A stretch of DNA of 49,261 nt from Streptomyces specialis (GTDB lineage Bacteria; Actinomycetota; Actinomycetes; Streptomycetales; Streptomycetaceae), in NCBI RefSeq assembly GCF_001493375.1, contig NZ_LN929763.1, forward strand, positions 1-49,261, read 5' to 3'. The notes under the pieces were generated by a model, which worked only from the letters and a program-made list of their open reading frames with translations, searched no databases and had not been told where the DNA came from. The position numbers and the translations under genes are program-made. Positions 26,087 to 34,472 of this stretch are shown in pieces. Each line of letters opens with the position of its first letter. The stretch's first letter is position 1.

Positions 26087-27722
26087 TCAACAGCTTTTCT
26101 GCCCGCCCGACCGCAATCCGTTCCCCACCGCCCGCCGCGTCGCCGGCGGGACAGCGCCCCAGGGCCGCCATCGCCGCGTTGTGCCCGGGCACGCCGCTCA
26201 CCCCGCCGCCGCGCACCGCGCCCGCCCCGCACAGCAGCACGTTCGCGTGCCGGGTCGCCACGCCCCAGCGCTCCGCCGGGTCGCCCTCCACGTCCGCGTC
26301 GTCGGCGGCGAACGGGAACGCCAGGTCCCGGTGGAAGATGTGCCCACCGGGCAGCCGCAGCTCACGCTCCAGGTCCAGCGGCGTCCTCGCCTCCACACAC
26401 GGCCGCCCGTCCGCGTCGACGGCCAGGCAGTCCGCGATCGGCTCCGCCAGACACGCGTCCAGCGTCGCGAGCGTCGACTCCAGCAGCGCCGCGCGCGCCG
26501 CCTCGTTGTCCCGCGCGAACAGCCGGGCGGGGGTGTGCAGCCCGAACAGCGTCAGCGTCTGGTAGCCCCGCGCGGCCAGGTCGGGGGAGAGGATCGAGGT
26601 GTCGGTCAGCGAGTGGCAGTACATCTCGCTCGGCGGGGTGCGCGGCGGCTCCCCGGCCGCCGCCTGCCGGTAGGCGTCCTCCAACTGCCCGTAACCCTCG
26701 GCGACATGGAAGGTCCCGGCGAACGCCTCCCGCGGATCGGTGTCCGGGTCCCGCAGCGCGGGCAGCCGCCGCAGCAGCATGTTCACCTTGAACTGCGCCC
26801 CCTCCGCCGGCTCCGGCGCCGGGTCCCCGAGCAGCTCCGCCAGCGCCTGCGGCGAAACGTTCACCAGCACCTGACCGGCCCCGACCGTGCCCTCCGCGCC
26901 GTCCGCGCGGAACGACACCTCGGCCCGCCGCCCGTCCGTGGCCACGGCCGTCACCTCGTGCCCGGTGGCGATCTCGGCCCCGGCAGCGCGCGCCGCCGAG
27001 GCCAGCGCGCCGGTCACCGCGCCCATGCCGCCGACCGGCACGTCCCAGTCACCGGTACACTGCCCGATCACGTGGTAGAGAAAGCAGCGGTTCTGACGGA
27101 GCGACGGGTCGTGCGCGGAGGCGAACGTGCCGATGAGCCCGTCGGTGAGAACCACCCCGCGCACCAGATCGTCGTCGAACGCGGCCTCCACCGCCTCGCC
27201 CAGCGGCCGTTCGAACAGCGCCTCCCATGCCTGGTCGTCGCCGATCCGGGCGCGCAACGCGGCCTTCGTCGGCAGCGGTTCGGTCAGCGTGGGGAAGACC
27301 CGTCCCGCCACCCGCCGCGTCGTCCCGTAGAATCGGAGCCACGCCTGGTACTCCCGGTCGGACCCGGTGAGCCGGGCGAACGCTTCCCGCGTCCTGCTCT
27401 CCCCGCCGCCGACGAGCAGCCCGGTCGGCCGCCCCCGGCGCTCGGCGGGCGCGTAGGACGAGAACTGGCGCCGGCGCAGCGACAGCCGCAGGTCCAGATC
27501 CTCCACGATCCGCTCCGGCAGCAGGCTGACGAGGTACGCGTACCGGGAGACCCGGGCCGCCATCCCGGGGAACGGCATGCCGGACACGGCCGCGCCGCCG
27601 GTCCGGTCCAGGCGTTCCAGCACCAGCGTGCGGCGTCCGGCGCGGGCGAGGTAGGCGGCGGCGACCAGACCGTTGTGGCCGCCACCGACGATCACGGCGT
27701 CGTACGAGGCGAGGGCGGGCAT
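26087..27722 (-). CDS. FAD-dependent oxidoreductase, PYROXD2/phytoene-desaturase-like; 3' end uncertain
   Basis: About 520 conserved residues of an NAD(P)/FAD oxidoreductase. The dinucleotide-binding fold is YDAVIVGGGHNGLVAAAYLA with RTLVLERLDRTGGAA. QNRCFLYHVIGQCTGDWDVP VGGM lies mid-protein, and the C-terminal FAD segment is ANVLLCGAGAVRGGGVSG followed by VPGHNAAMAAL near 26165. Homologues end within a few residues of that motif. Here the frame has no stop and would run to 25323, deep into the ABC exporter gene. A one-base shift after GHNAAMAAL gives a stop at 26087-26089, used as the provisional end. An indel near 26100-26160 is likely. Substrate unknown; carotenoid desaturation is not implied by this subgroup. 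Confidence 0.78.
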
Positions 27723-27883
27723 TCACCCTTCGTAACACGACGGGCCCGCACCGGCCAGTGGGCCGCCCCCCGGGCGGCGCGGCCGGTCCCGGCCGGGGCC
27801 GGCGACCGGCACGTAAGCTGGTCGGTCGTCGTCCTCACCAGCACTTTCACTTTCCCATCCCTTCTCTCCTTCCGAAGGAGCTC

Positions 27884-29824
27884 ATGACGTCTCACGAGAT
27901 ACCGCACTGGACCACGCACCCCGGTGGACCCCGGCGATTCACCCCCGGCCCGGGCGGACCGGGCCCCCCCGGCGGACCCCGGCGCCCCGGCGGGCCGCCG
28001 CGCCCCGGGGAGCCGCACTCCGGCGGGCCGGGTCACGCCGGTGAGCCGGACGACCCGCCGCAGCCCGCGCAGATCCGCCGCATCCTGCGCCTGTTCCGCC
28101 CCTACCGGGGGCGGCTCGCCGTCGTCGGCCTGCTGGTCGGCGCCTCGTCCCTGGTGGCCGTCGCCACCCCGTTCCTGCTCCGCGAGATCATCGACGTGGC
28201 GCTGCCCGAGCAGCGCACCGGGCTGCTCGCGCTGCTCGCCCTGGGCATGGTCGCCACCGCCGTCACCGCCAGCGTCTTCGGCGTGCTCCAGACCCTGATC
28301 TCCACCACGGTCGGCCAGCAGGTCATGCACGACCTGCGGACGGCCGTCTACGGCAAGCTCCAGCAGATGCCGCTGGCGTTCTTCACCCGGACCCGCACCG
28401 GCGAGGTGCAGTCCCGCATCGCCAACGACATCGGCGGCATGCAGGCCACCGTCACCTCGACCGCCACCTCGCTGGTGTCCAACCTCACCTCCGTCGTCGC
28501 GACCGTCGTGGCGATGCTCGCCCTCGACTGGCGCCTGACGCTGGTCTCGCTGGCCCTGCTGCCGTTCTTCGTCTGGATCGCCCGCCGCGTCGGCCGCGAG
28601 CGCAAGCGGATCACCACGCAGCGGCAGAAGCAGATGGCCGCGATGGCCGCCATGGTCACCGAGTCGCTCTCCGTCAGCGGCATCCTGCTGGGCCGCACCA
28701 TGGGCCGCGCCGAGGCGCTCACCCGCGAATTCGCCACCGAGTCCGAGCAGTTGGTCGGCCTCGAAGTGCGTGCCAGCATGGCCGGACGCTGGCGGATGGC
28801 GACCATCGGCATGATCATGGCCGCGATCCCGTCCCTGCTGTACTGGTCGGCCGGGCTGATGCTCCAGTTCGGCGGCACCCCGCCGTCGATCGGCACGCTC
28901 GTGGCGTTCGTCAGCCTCCAGCAAGGCCTGCTGCGCCCCGCCGTCTCCCTGCTGTCCACCGGCGTGGACATCCAGGCGTCGCTGGCGCTGTTCGCGCGGA
29001 TCTTCGAGTACCTCGACCTCCGCGTGGACATCACCGAGCGCCCCGACCCGGTGGAACTGGACCGGGCGCAAGGCGCCGTCCGCTTCGAGCAGGTGTCCTT
29101 CTCCTACGACCCGGCCGCCGCGCCCACCCTCAGCGGCGTCGACCTGACCATCCCGGCCGGGAGTTCGCTCGCCGTGGTGGGCCCGACCGGCGCGGGCAAG
29201 AGCACGCTGGGCTACCTGGTGCCGCGGCTGTACGACGTCACGGAGGGCCGGGTCACGCTCGACGGTGTCGATGTCCGCGACCTCGGCTTCGCCTCCCTCG
29301 CCCGCGCGATCGGCGTGGTGTCCCAGGAGACCTACCTCTTCCACGCCTCCGTCGCGGACAACCTGCGGTTCGCCAAGCCGGAGGCGACCCAGGAGGAGAT
29401 CGAGGCCGCGGCCCGCGCCGCCCAGATCCACGACCACATCGCGGCCCTCCCGGACGGCTACGACACGGTGGTGGGGGAGCGGGGCTACCGTTTCTCCGGC
29501 GGCGAGAAGCAGCGGCTGGCGATCGCCCGCACCATCCTGCGCGACCCGCCCGTCCTCGTCCTGGACGAGGCGACCAGCGCCCTGGACACCCGCACCGAGC
29601 ACGCCGTGCAGCGGGCGATCGACTCGCTGACGGCCGGGCGCACCACCATCACGATCGCCCACCGCCTGTCCACCATCCGGGACGCGGACCAGATCGTCGT
29701 CCTGGACGCGGGCCGCGTCGTGGAACGCGGCACCCATGACGACCTCATGGCCGCCGACGGCCGGTACGCGGCGCTCGTCCGGCGCGACGCCGAGGTCCAG
29801 GACGCGGTCGAAGCGACCCCCTGA
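27884..29824 (+). CDS. ABC transporter, multidrug/lipid exporter type (ABCB half-transporter)
   Basis: A 646-aa half-transporter that probably works as a homodimer. Residues about 12-58 are an unusual low-complexity Pro/Gly/Arg stretch (PGGPRRFTPGPGGPGPPGG and onward) before the first helix. The membrane domain spans residues about 75-360. The ATPase has Walker A AVVGPTGAGKSTLGYL, Q-loop GVVSQETYLFHASVADNLRF, signature YRFSGGEKQRLAIARTIL, Walker B VLVLDEATSALDT and H-loop TIAHRLSTIRDAD, all canonical. This contrasts with the degenerate pair at 22470-26020. GAAGGAGCTC precedes the ATG at 27884. It is divergent from the FAD oxidoreductase. Cargo unknown. Confidence 0.92.
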   Translation: MTSHEIPHWTTHPGGPRRFTPGPGGPGPPGGPRRPGGPPRPGEPHSGGPGHAGEPDDPPQPAQIRRILRLFRPYRGRLAVVGLLVGASSLVAVATPFLLREIIDVALPEQRTGLLALLALGMVATAVTASVFGVLQTLISTTVGQQVMHDLRTAVYGKLQQMPLAFFTRTRTGEVQSRIANDIGGMQATVTSTATSLVSNLTSVVATVVAMLALDWRLTLVSLALLPFFVWIARRVGRERKRITTQRQKQMAAMAAMVTESLSVSGILLGRTMGRAEALTREFATESEQLVGLEVRASMAGRWRMATIGMIMAAIPSLLYWSAGLMLQFGGTPPSIGTLVAFVSLQQGLLRPAVSLLSTGVDIQASLALFARIFEYLDLRVDITERPDPVELDRAQGAVRFEQVSFSYDPAAAPTLSGVDLTIPAGSSLAVVGPTGAGKSTLGYLVPRLYDVTEGRVTLDGVDVRDLGFASLARAIGVVSQETYLFHASVADNLRFAKPEATQEEIEAAARAAQIHDHIAALPDGYDTVVGERGYRFSGGEKQRLAIARTILRDPPVLVLDEATSALDTRTEHAVQRAIDSLTAGRTTITIAHRLSTIRDADQIVVLDAGRVVERGTHDDLMAADGRYAALVRRDAEVQDAVEATP

Positions 29825-29844
29825 CCGCCCCCTGCGAGGGGCGG
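29825..29844 (+). terminator. Hairpin after the ABC exporter gene
   Basis: Seven-base arms CCGCCCC (29825-29831) and GGGGCGG (29838-29844) with a 6-base loop start immediately after the ABC exporter stop. There is no T-run. It is a plausible factor-independent terminator separating the exporter from the alpha/beta hydrolase gene, which has its own promoter-like region downstream. Confidence 0.55.
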
Positions 29845-29865
29845 CGCGGGGCCGCGTTCGACCCT

Positions 29866-29896
29866 CAAAACTGTCCGAACGATCGTGCTACTATCT
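29866..29896 (+). promoter_or_regulatory. Promoter with ACGATCGT palindrome ahead of the alpha/beta hydrolase
   Basis: The most AT-rich patch of the 105-base gap contains TACTAT (29889-29894) as a -10 candidate and a perfect 8-base palindrome ACGATCGT (29879-29886) immediately before it. A second CGATCG occurs at 29910-29915. The TetR repressor encoded in the opposite direction downstream (30773-31453) is a natural candidate to bind here. The binding is inferred from neighbourhood and symmetry alone. Confidence 0.4.
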
Positions 29897-29929
29897 CGCC
29901 AGTCATCGACGATCGAGGGGAAGCCGGAC

Positions 29930-30796
29930 ATGGACCTCCGCGCCGGGCTCGTCCGCACCGCGCTCAACGGCACCGCCCGCGTCTCGCCCCGGCTGGCCGG
30001 CCGGTGGGCGATCGACCACTTCCTGAACCCGCCCTCCCGGGTCCCCGTCAAACCCGCCGAGGAGCCGGTCATGCGCCGGGCCGAACGCGGCGAGCTGACC
30101 ATCAACGGCAGGACCGTCGCCGTCTACCGCTGGGGCACCGGCGAGCGGCCCGTGCTGCTGCTGCACGGCTGGATGTCCCGCGCCTCCCGGTGGAGCCCCC
30201 TGGTACAGGCGCTGACCGACCACGGATACAGCCCCGTCGCCTTCGACGGCCCCGGTCACGGCGAGTCCGGCGGCCGGGGGAGCACGGTCGTCGAGTACCG
30301 GGACATCGCCCTCCGCCTCCAGGCCGAACACGGCGTGAACGGCGGGTTCGCGGCCCTGATCGGCCACTCCATCGGCGGCCTGTCCGCCTTCTTCGCCCTG
30401 CACGGCGGTGTCCGCGCGGGCCGGCTGATCTCCCCGGCGGCCCCCGCCGACTTCGGCTACGTCGTGAACGGCTACCGGACCGGCGCCGGGCTCGGGCCAT
30501 GGGCCGCCACCGAGATACGCCGCCGCTTCGAGCGGCTCTTCCCCGGCGAGCCCGATCTGTGGACCCGGCTCTCCGCGACCTACCGCCCCGAGCGGCTCAC
30601 GCTGCCGATCCTGCTCGTCCACGACGAGAGCGACGACATGATCGCCCGCGAGCAGTCCGACCGCGTGATGGCCGCCTTCCCCGACCAGGCCGACCTGCTG
30701 GTCACCACCGGCCTGGGCCACCGGCGGATCCTCGCCGACCCCCGGGTCGTCGAGGCCGTCCTGGACTTCGCCTCAGCCACCGACCCGGTGGGCTAG
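29930..30796 (+). CDS. Alpha/beta hydrolase, probably TetR-regulated
   Basis: A 288-aa alpha/beta hydrolase. The oxyanion strand is RPVLLLHGWMSRASRWSPLV, the first acidic loop AFDGPGHGESGG, and the nucleophile elbow IGHSIGGLSAF (Gly-His-Ser-Ile-Gly). The acidic residue is at LLVHDESDDMIA and the catalytic His at TGLGHRRIL. No signal peptide is present, so it is cytoplasmic. The ATG at 29930 sits 8-12 bases after a GAGGGGAAG stretch; an in-frame upstream start at 29885 lies inside the promoter-like region. Its 3' end overlaps the 3' end of the TetR gene by 24 bases. Hydrolase plus TetR is a common detoxification pairing; the substrate is unknown. Confidence 0.87.
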   Translation: MDLRAGLVRTALNGTARVSPRLAGRWAIDHFLNPPSRVPVKPAEEPVMRRAERGELTINGRTVAVYRWGTGERPVLLLHGWMSRASRWSPLVQALTDHGYSPVAFDGPGHGESGGRGSTVVEYRDIALRLQAEHGVNGGFAALIGHSIGGLSAFFALHGGVRAGRLISPAAPADFGYVVNGYRTGAGLGPWAATEIRRRFERLFPGEPDLWTRLSATYRPERLTLPILLVHDESDDMIAREQSDRVMAAFPDQADLLVTTGLGHRRILADPRVVEAVLDFASATDPVG

Positions 30797-31453
30797 CGCC
30801 GGCGCCTCGGCCGCCGCCGCGCGCAGCCGGGCGGTGATGGCCGTCGCCGCCCGGCCGTAGCCGGAGTCGTCGCCGCTCAGCGCCGACTCCGCGTTCGCCA
30901 TCTCCATCAGGGCCATCAGCTCGAACGTGAGCTGCGGCAGGTCGGCGTCCTCCCGCAGCTCCCCGACGGCCCGCGCGTCCTCCAGGACGCCCCGGACGCA
31001 GGCGCTCCAGTCGGAGTGCGCTCCGGCCACCGCGTCACGCACCGCGCCCTCGCGCGAGCTGAACTCCGCGGTGACGGTGGTGAAGAAGCAGCCGCCGGGG
31101 AAGACCCGTTCGCGCGAGTACGCCAGGTATCCCTCGCACAGCCGCCGCACCCGGTCCAGGCCGGGCGGGCTCTGCTCCGCCGGCCGCACCACCCGCTCGG
31201 CGAACACGGCCTTCGCCGCCCGGACGGTGGCGAGCTGCAGCTCCTCCTTGGACCCGAAGAGGGCGAACACGCCGCTCTTGCTCAGCCCCAGCTCCGCCGC
31301 GATGCGGCCGATCGACAGAGCGCCGAGCCCTTCGACGGAGGCGATGGCCATGGTCCGGCCCAGCACCAGCCGCCGGGTCTGGTTGCCCCGCTCCACCCGA
31401 CCGTCCGTGCGCGCTCCGGCCACCTCGCCGCCCTTCCGCCAGCAGGTCTTCAT
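30773..31453 (-). CDS. TetR-family transcriptional regulator
   Basis: A 226-aa repressor. The N-terminal DNA-binding domain shows TRRLVLGRTMAIASVEGLG, then ALSIGRIAAELGLSKSGVFA and LFGSKEELQLATV, the classic TetR HTH with the GVFALFGSKEEL ending seen in AcrR/QacR relatives. The C-terminal ligand domain contains PGGCFFTTVTAEFSSREGAV, the TetR_C (YxiF/FadR-like) pattern. It converges on, and overlaps by 24 bases, the alpha/beta hydrolase gene, its likely target. The ATG at 31453 lacks a clear ribosome site; a GTG at 31423, preceded by GGCGAG, would also keep the whole HTH. Ligand unknown. Confidence 0.88.
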   Translation of the reverse strand: MKTCWRKGGEVAGARTDGRVERGNQTRRLVLGRTMAIASVEGLGALSIGRIAAELGLSKSGVFALFGSKEELQLATVRAAKAVFAERVVRPAEQSPPGLDRVRRLCEGYLAYSRERVFPGGCFFTTVTAEFSSREGAVRDAVAGAHSDWSACVRGVLEDARAVGELREDADLPQLTFELMALMEMANAESALSGDDSGYGRAATAITARLRAAAAEAPALAHRVGG

Positions 31454-31499
31454 GGTACTGAAGGGCCGCCCGGCCGTTCCCGCCCGAGCGGACGCCCGT

Positions 31500-31901
31500 T
31501 CACCGCAGCCGGCCGTCCCGCGCCAGGTCGTCGAAGACCGCGTGGTCCACGGGCGCCGTGCGGTGCCGGTCGGCCAGCGACAGCCAGGCGATCTCCTCGA
31601 TCTCGCTGCTCGCCACGGGCGTTCCCCGGTGCCGGGCCGTGTAGCAGGCCATCCGCACCAGCGTCCCCGCCGGGTGCCCGTCGGCCTGCGCCGTGTAGGT
31701 GCCCAGGTGCGTCACCGTGTCCGGGTCCAGCGCCACGGCCAGCTCCTCCCACACCTCGCGCACCAGCGCCTCGGTGTCGGTCTCGCCCGCGTTCCGCTTG
31801 CCGCCGGGGATGTAGAACAACTCCCTGCCCCGGGAGCGCGCGGCGAGAATCCGCCCGCCGTCCAGATGCACCCACGCCACCGCGTCGATGAGCCGCGTCA
31901 C
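31500..31901 (-). CDS. Nudix hydrolase
   Basis: A 133-aa Nudix protein. The Nudix box is complete: GGKRNAGETDTEALVREVW followed by EEL, matching Gx5Ex7REUXEEXGU with Leu-Ala in the final positions. RELFYIPGG precedes it as the usual strand. The GTG at 31901 gives a compact N-terminus (TRLIDAVAWVHLDGGRILAAR); no ATG fits better. It resembles MutT/NUDT-like pyrophosphatases of broad specificity; a nucleotide-sanitising role is plausible but not shown. It is divergent from the NERD-domain gene, with 88 bases between starts. Confidence 0.88.
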   Translation of the reverse strand: MTRLIDAVAWVHLDGGRILAARSRGRELFYIPGGKRNAGETDTEALVREVWEELAVALDPDTVTHLGTYTAQADGHPAGTLVRMACYTARHRGTPVASSEIEEIAWLSLADRHRTAPVDHAVFDDLARDGRLR

Positions 31902-31989
31902 TGCCCGCCGTCCTCCCCGGTCCGCCGTCGCGGGGGTGACCTCGCCCCCGGATCCGGACGATGATGTCATGGGTGTCCGGGAGGGTGCG

Positions 31990-32664
31990 ATGGAGAACCC
32001 GGAGGACTCCGGCCGGTGGCCGGAGGGGCGCGGCCCGCTGTGGCTGCACCCGGACGACGACCTGGCGCCGAACCGGCCGGGCGAGGCCCTGCACGGCGAG
32101 CTGGCCGCCCGGCCGGCGGGGCGGCTGCGGCGCGTCCGCGACCGGCTGCTGCTCCGGTCGGCCGGGACCGACGCCCTGCGGGCCGCGCTGGAGGCGGAGG
32201 AACGCGCCGGCGAGCGGCTCGGCCTGCTGGCCGGGGCCGGCTGGCGGGTGCTGCACTCGGTGCCGCTGCCCGGCGAGGCGGCGGTCTCCCACCTGGCGAT
32301 CGGCCCGGCGGGCGTGCTCTGCCTGCGTTCCGTGGGCCACCACGGGGCCCGGCTGGCGGTCGGCGAGGACGAGGTGGTGATCGACGGCCGGCGCGCCGAG
32401 CCGTATGTGCGCCACTGCCGCCGCGACGCGCGCCGCGCGGCCCACGCCCTCGGCCGGGGCTGCGGATTCCCGGTCGCGGTGCGGCCGGTGCTGGTGTGCG
32501 TCGCCGCCGCGGCCGTCGACCTGACGGCCGGGCCGCGGGACGTGGAGGTGCTGCGGGACGGCGACCTCGACGGCCTCGCGGCGCGCGGTGGCGTCCTCAA
32601 ACCGGACACCGTCGAGGCGGTGTACGGCGTCGCCCGCGCCCGCCGCACCTGGCGGTGGGCCTGA
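31990..32664 (+). CDS. NERD (nuclease-related) domain protein
   Basis: A 224-aa protein with a NERD-like domain from about residue 70. EERAGERLGLLAGAGWRVL and HSVPLPGEAAVSHLAIGPAG are followed by VLCLRSVGHHGARLAVGEDE and the RDARRAAHALGRGCG helix. In typical NERD proteins the region reads iDHlvigp.Gvfvidtk; here SHLAIGPAGVLCLRSV keeps the framework, but the nuclease-like Asp and Lys positions are not canonical, so catalysis is doubtful. The N-terminal 70 residues are polar, Arg-rich and without a membrane helix. The ATG at 31990 follows GGGAGGG; another in-frame ATG at 31969 is possible. Confidence 0.68.
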   Translation: MENPEDSGRWPEGRGPLWLHPDDDLAPNRPGEALHGELAARPAGRLRRVRDRLLLRSAGTDALRAALEAEERAGERLGLLAGAGWRVLHSVPLPGEAAVSHLAIGPAGVLCLRSVGHHGARLAVGEDEVVIDGRRAEPYVRHCRRDARRAAHALGRGCGFPVAVRPVLVCVAAAAVDLTAGPRDVEVLRDGDLDGLAARGGVLKPDTVEAVYGVARARRTWRWA

Positions 32665-32691
32665 GCGCCCGCGCGCCCCGGCGCCCGCCGG

Positions 32692-33078
32692 TCAGCGCAC
32701 CGACGGCTTGATCACGGGCTCCGGCTCCGGCGGGAACACGCAGAACTCGTTGCCCTCCGGGTCAGCCAGGACGTCCCACTCGATGTCGTCGTCGCGCCGC
32801 CGCAGCAGGGTCGCGCCCAGGGCCAGCAGCTCGTCGGTGTCGCCCCGCAGATCGAGGTGCACCCGGTTCTTCACGGTCTTCGGCTCCGGCACCGGGTTGA
32901 TCCAGATCAGAGGGCCGAGTCCGGCCGGATCGTGGATCGGCACCGGCCAGTGGGCGGGGATCTCCTCGTCCGCCGTCCGGTGGCGGCGTTCGTACCCGAG
33001 CGCCGCGCACCACCAGTCGGCGAGCGCCTGGTGGTCGTTGGCGTCCAGCGCGAGGTCCTTGAAACGTGCGGGTGGCAT
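32692..33078 (-). CDS. VOC/glyoxalase-like protein (Glyoxalase_6 type)
   Basis: A 128-aa single vicinal-oxygen-chelate domain. It begins ARFKDLALDANDHQALADWW and continues CAALGYERRHRTADE. A mid-protein ligand strand follows, VKNRVHLDLRGDTDELLALG, then the closing strand VLADPEGNEFCVFPPEPE. The His in RVHLDL and Glu in GNEFCVF fit the metal-binding positions of the fold. Typical members in actinomycetes are of unknown substrate; a bleomycin-binding-type role is possible. The start follows directly from the conserved opening FKD. Confidence 0.85.
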   Translation of the reverse strand: MPPARFKDLALDANDHQALADWWCAALGYERRHRTADEEIPAHWPVPIHDPAGLGPLIWINPVPEPKTVKNRVHLDLRGDTDELLALGATLLRRRDDDIEWDVLADPEGNEFCVFPPEPEPVIKPSVR

Positions 33079-33212
33079 GGCGGGAGCCTACGTCGGGGCA
33101 CCGCCGAAGCGCGGTGGGCGGCGCCGGGGACGGGGAGGGAAACCGGGAGCGGGCAGGCCGGGCAACGGGCGGGTTCCACCGCCGCCCGCGTGTCGCGGCC
33201 CGGAGGCCCGGC

Positions 33213-34295
33213 TCAGTCGCCGTGGCCCGGCCAGCGGGCGGGAATGCCGTGCGGGTGCGCGGACGCCAGCAGCCGCTCGGGCCCGGAGCCGGTGCGGACG
33301 GAGAGCCAGAAGCCGGGCCGCCCCGACACCTCCCGAGGCTCGAAGGAGACGGCCGCGAAACGGGCCTCGGGCGTGGCCGAGGCGGCCAGCCGGGCGATCT
33401 CCCGTTCCACCCCGGCCCACTCGGCGGCCGGAACGTACTGCCGCATGACGGAGTGCCACACCACCGTCAGCGTCCCCGGCTCGACCCGCACCTCGGAGAG
33501 GAACTCCGCCGCGCCCGCCGCCTCGATCGTCGCGGGGACCTTCGCGGCGATGCGCAGGGCGCCGTCCAGCCGCTGCATGCGTTCGGACTGGTCGGGCCAG
33601 ACGTACGCCCGCAGCGCCAGCGAACCGTCCGCCGACAGCGGGTCGATGGGGGACGGGTCGCAGCCGCGCCGTTCCACGATCCGCAGCGCCTGGTGGCGCG
33701 CCGCGCCCGCGCGCAGCCAGTCCGGCACCGGCCCGTCCCAGGCGTCGGCCAGCCGGACGGGGGAGTCGGCCGGGCCCCAGGCGAAGTCGCCGGAGGTGTA
33801 ACGGAACTGGTCCGCCCGCAGGTTCAGCCCCGCGCTGGACCCCAGCTCGAACAGCCGCACGGGGAGCTGCGCGGAGGGCACCGTGTCCAGCGGGCCCGCC
33901 AGCAGCAGATTCGAGCGGCCCACCTCGTTGGTCTGCGGCGGGCGCGTCAGCCAGTCCCGGATCCACTCCGGCTCGTCCGCCACCGCCGCGCGGAACGCGG
34001 GCCACGGCGCGTCCGGGTGCTCCGGGGAGAACGCGCCGCCGGTGCTCGGGTAGTGGGCGGCGAGCGCGGGGGCCCGCCCGGTCAGCGCCAGCGCGTGCAC
34101 GGCCCCCAGGAAACGCAGCGGCAGCGCGTCGTCGGCCGCGACGTCCTCGTACCCCGCGACCGCGACGGCGCACGGCCCGCCGTCGCGGATGTCCCGCGCC
34201 GCCCTGGCCAGCAGCGCCGCGTACAGCGGCGAGCCCAGGCGGACGCAGGCCCCGGCCTGCTGGACGAAGACCTGGGCAACATGTTCACGGGGCAT
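33213..34295 (-). CDS. DUF2332 family protein
   Basis: A 360-aa protein of the DUF2332 family. Recognisable segments are SPLYAALLARAARDIRDGGP near the N-terminus, PPQTNEVGRSNLLLAGPLD, LFELGSSAGLNLRADQFRY, RGCDPSPIDPLSADGSLALR, SYVWPDQ-like AYVWPDQSERMQRLDGALR, and VVWHSVMRQYVPAAEW. The ELGxSAGLNL and WHS motifs are reminiscent of a methyltransferase or hydrolase fold, but the activity of the family is unknown. GAGGAG and the ATG lie in the loop and stem of a perfect hairpin (34293-34313). No neighbour suggests its function. Confidence 0.85.
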   Translation of the reverse strand: MPREHVAQVFVQQAGACVRLGSPLYAALLARAARDIRDGGPCAVAVAGYEDVAADDALPLRFLGAVHALALTGRAPALAAHYPSTGGAFSPEHPDAPWPAFRAAVADEPEWIRDWLTRPPQTNEVGRSNLLLAGPLDTVPSAQLPVRLFELGSSAGLNLRADQFRYTSGDFAWGPADSPVRLADAWDGPVPDWLRAGAARHQALRIVERRGCDPSPIDPLSADGSLALRAYVWPDQSERMQRLDGALRIAAKVPATIEAAGAAEFLSEVRVEPGTLTVVWHSVMRQYVPAAEWAGVEREIARLAASATPEARFAAVSFEPREVSGRPGFWLSVRTGSGPERLLASAHPHGIPARWPGHGD

Positions 34296-34313
34296 TAGTA
34301 CTCCTCACTAATG
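34293..34313 (-). promoter_or_regulatory. Hairpin holding the RBS and start codon of the DUF2332 gene
   Basis: CATTAGT (34293-34299) and ACTAATG (34307-34313) are perfect 7-base complements around a 7-base loop. In the minus-strand transcript the loop is GAGGAGU, the Shine-Dalgarno site, and the start AUG is the 3' end of the stem. Folding would occlude the start and could regulate translation. The motif could equally be a protein operator. Confidence 0.4.
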
Positions 34314-34472
34314 ACTGCCCAAGATCATGCGGCTCGGTGGGGCCGGAGCGGAAGACCCGCCGACCGATTGCGCCCCATCGATATCAGGCCGCGCCGCAAT
34401 CCGTGCCCGATTTCGCAGTGATCATGACACGTTGATGCGGCCGTGTGGTGTCCGGCTGGCATCATGACCGCC

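Noticed and set aside
25323..26087. Extended C-terminal domain of the FAD oxidoreductase
   Set aside because: The extension is Arg/Pro-rich out-of-frame translation of the ABC exporter gene, not a domain.
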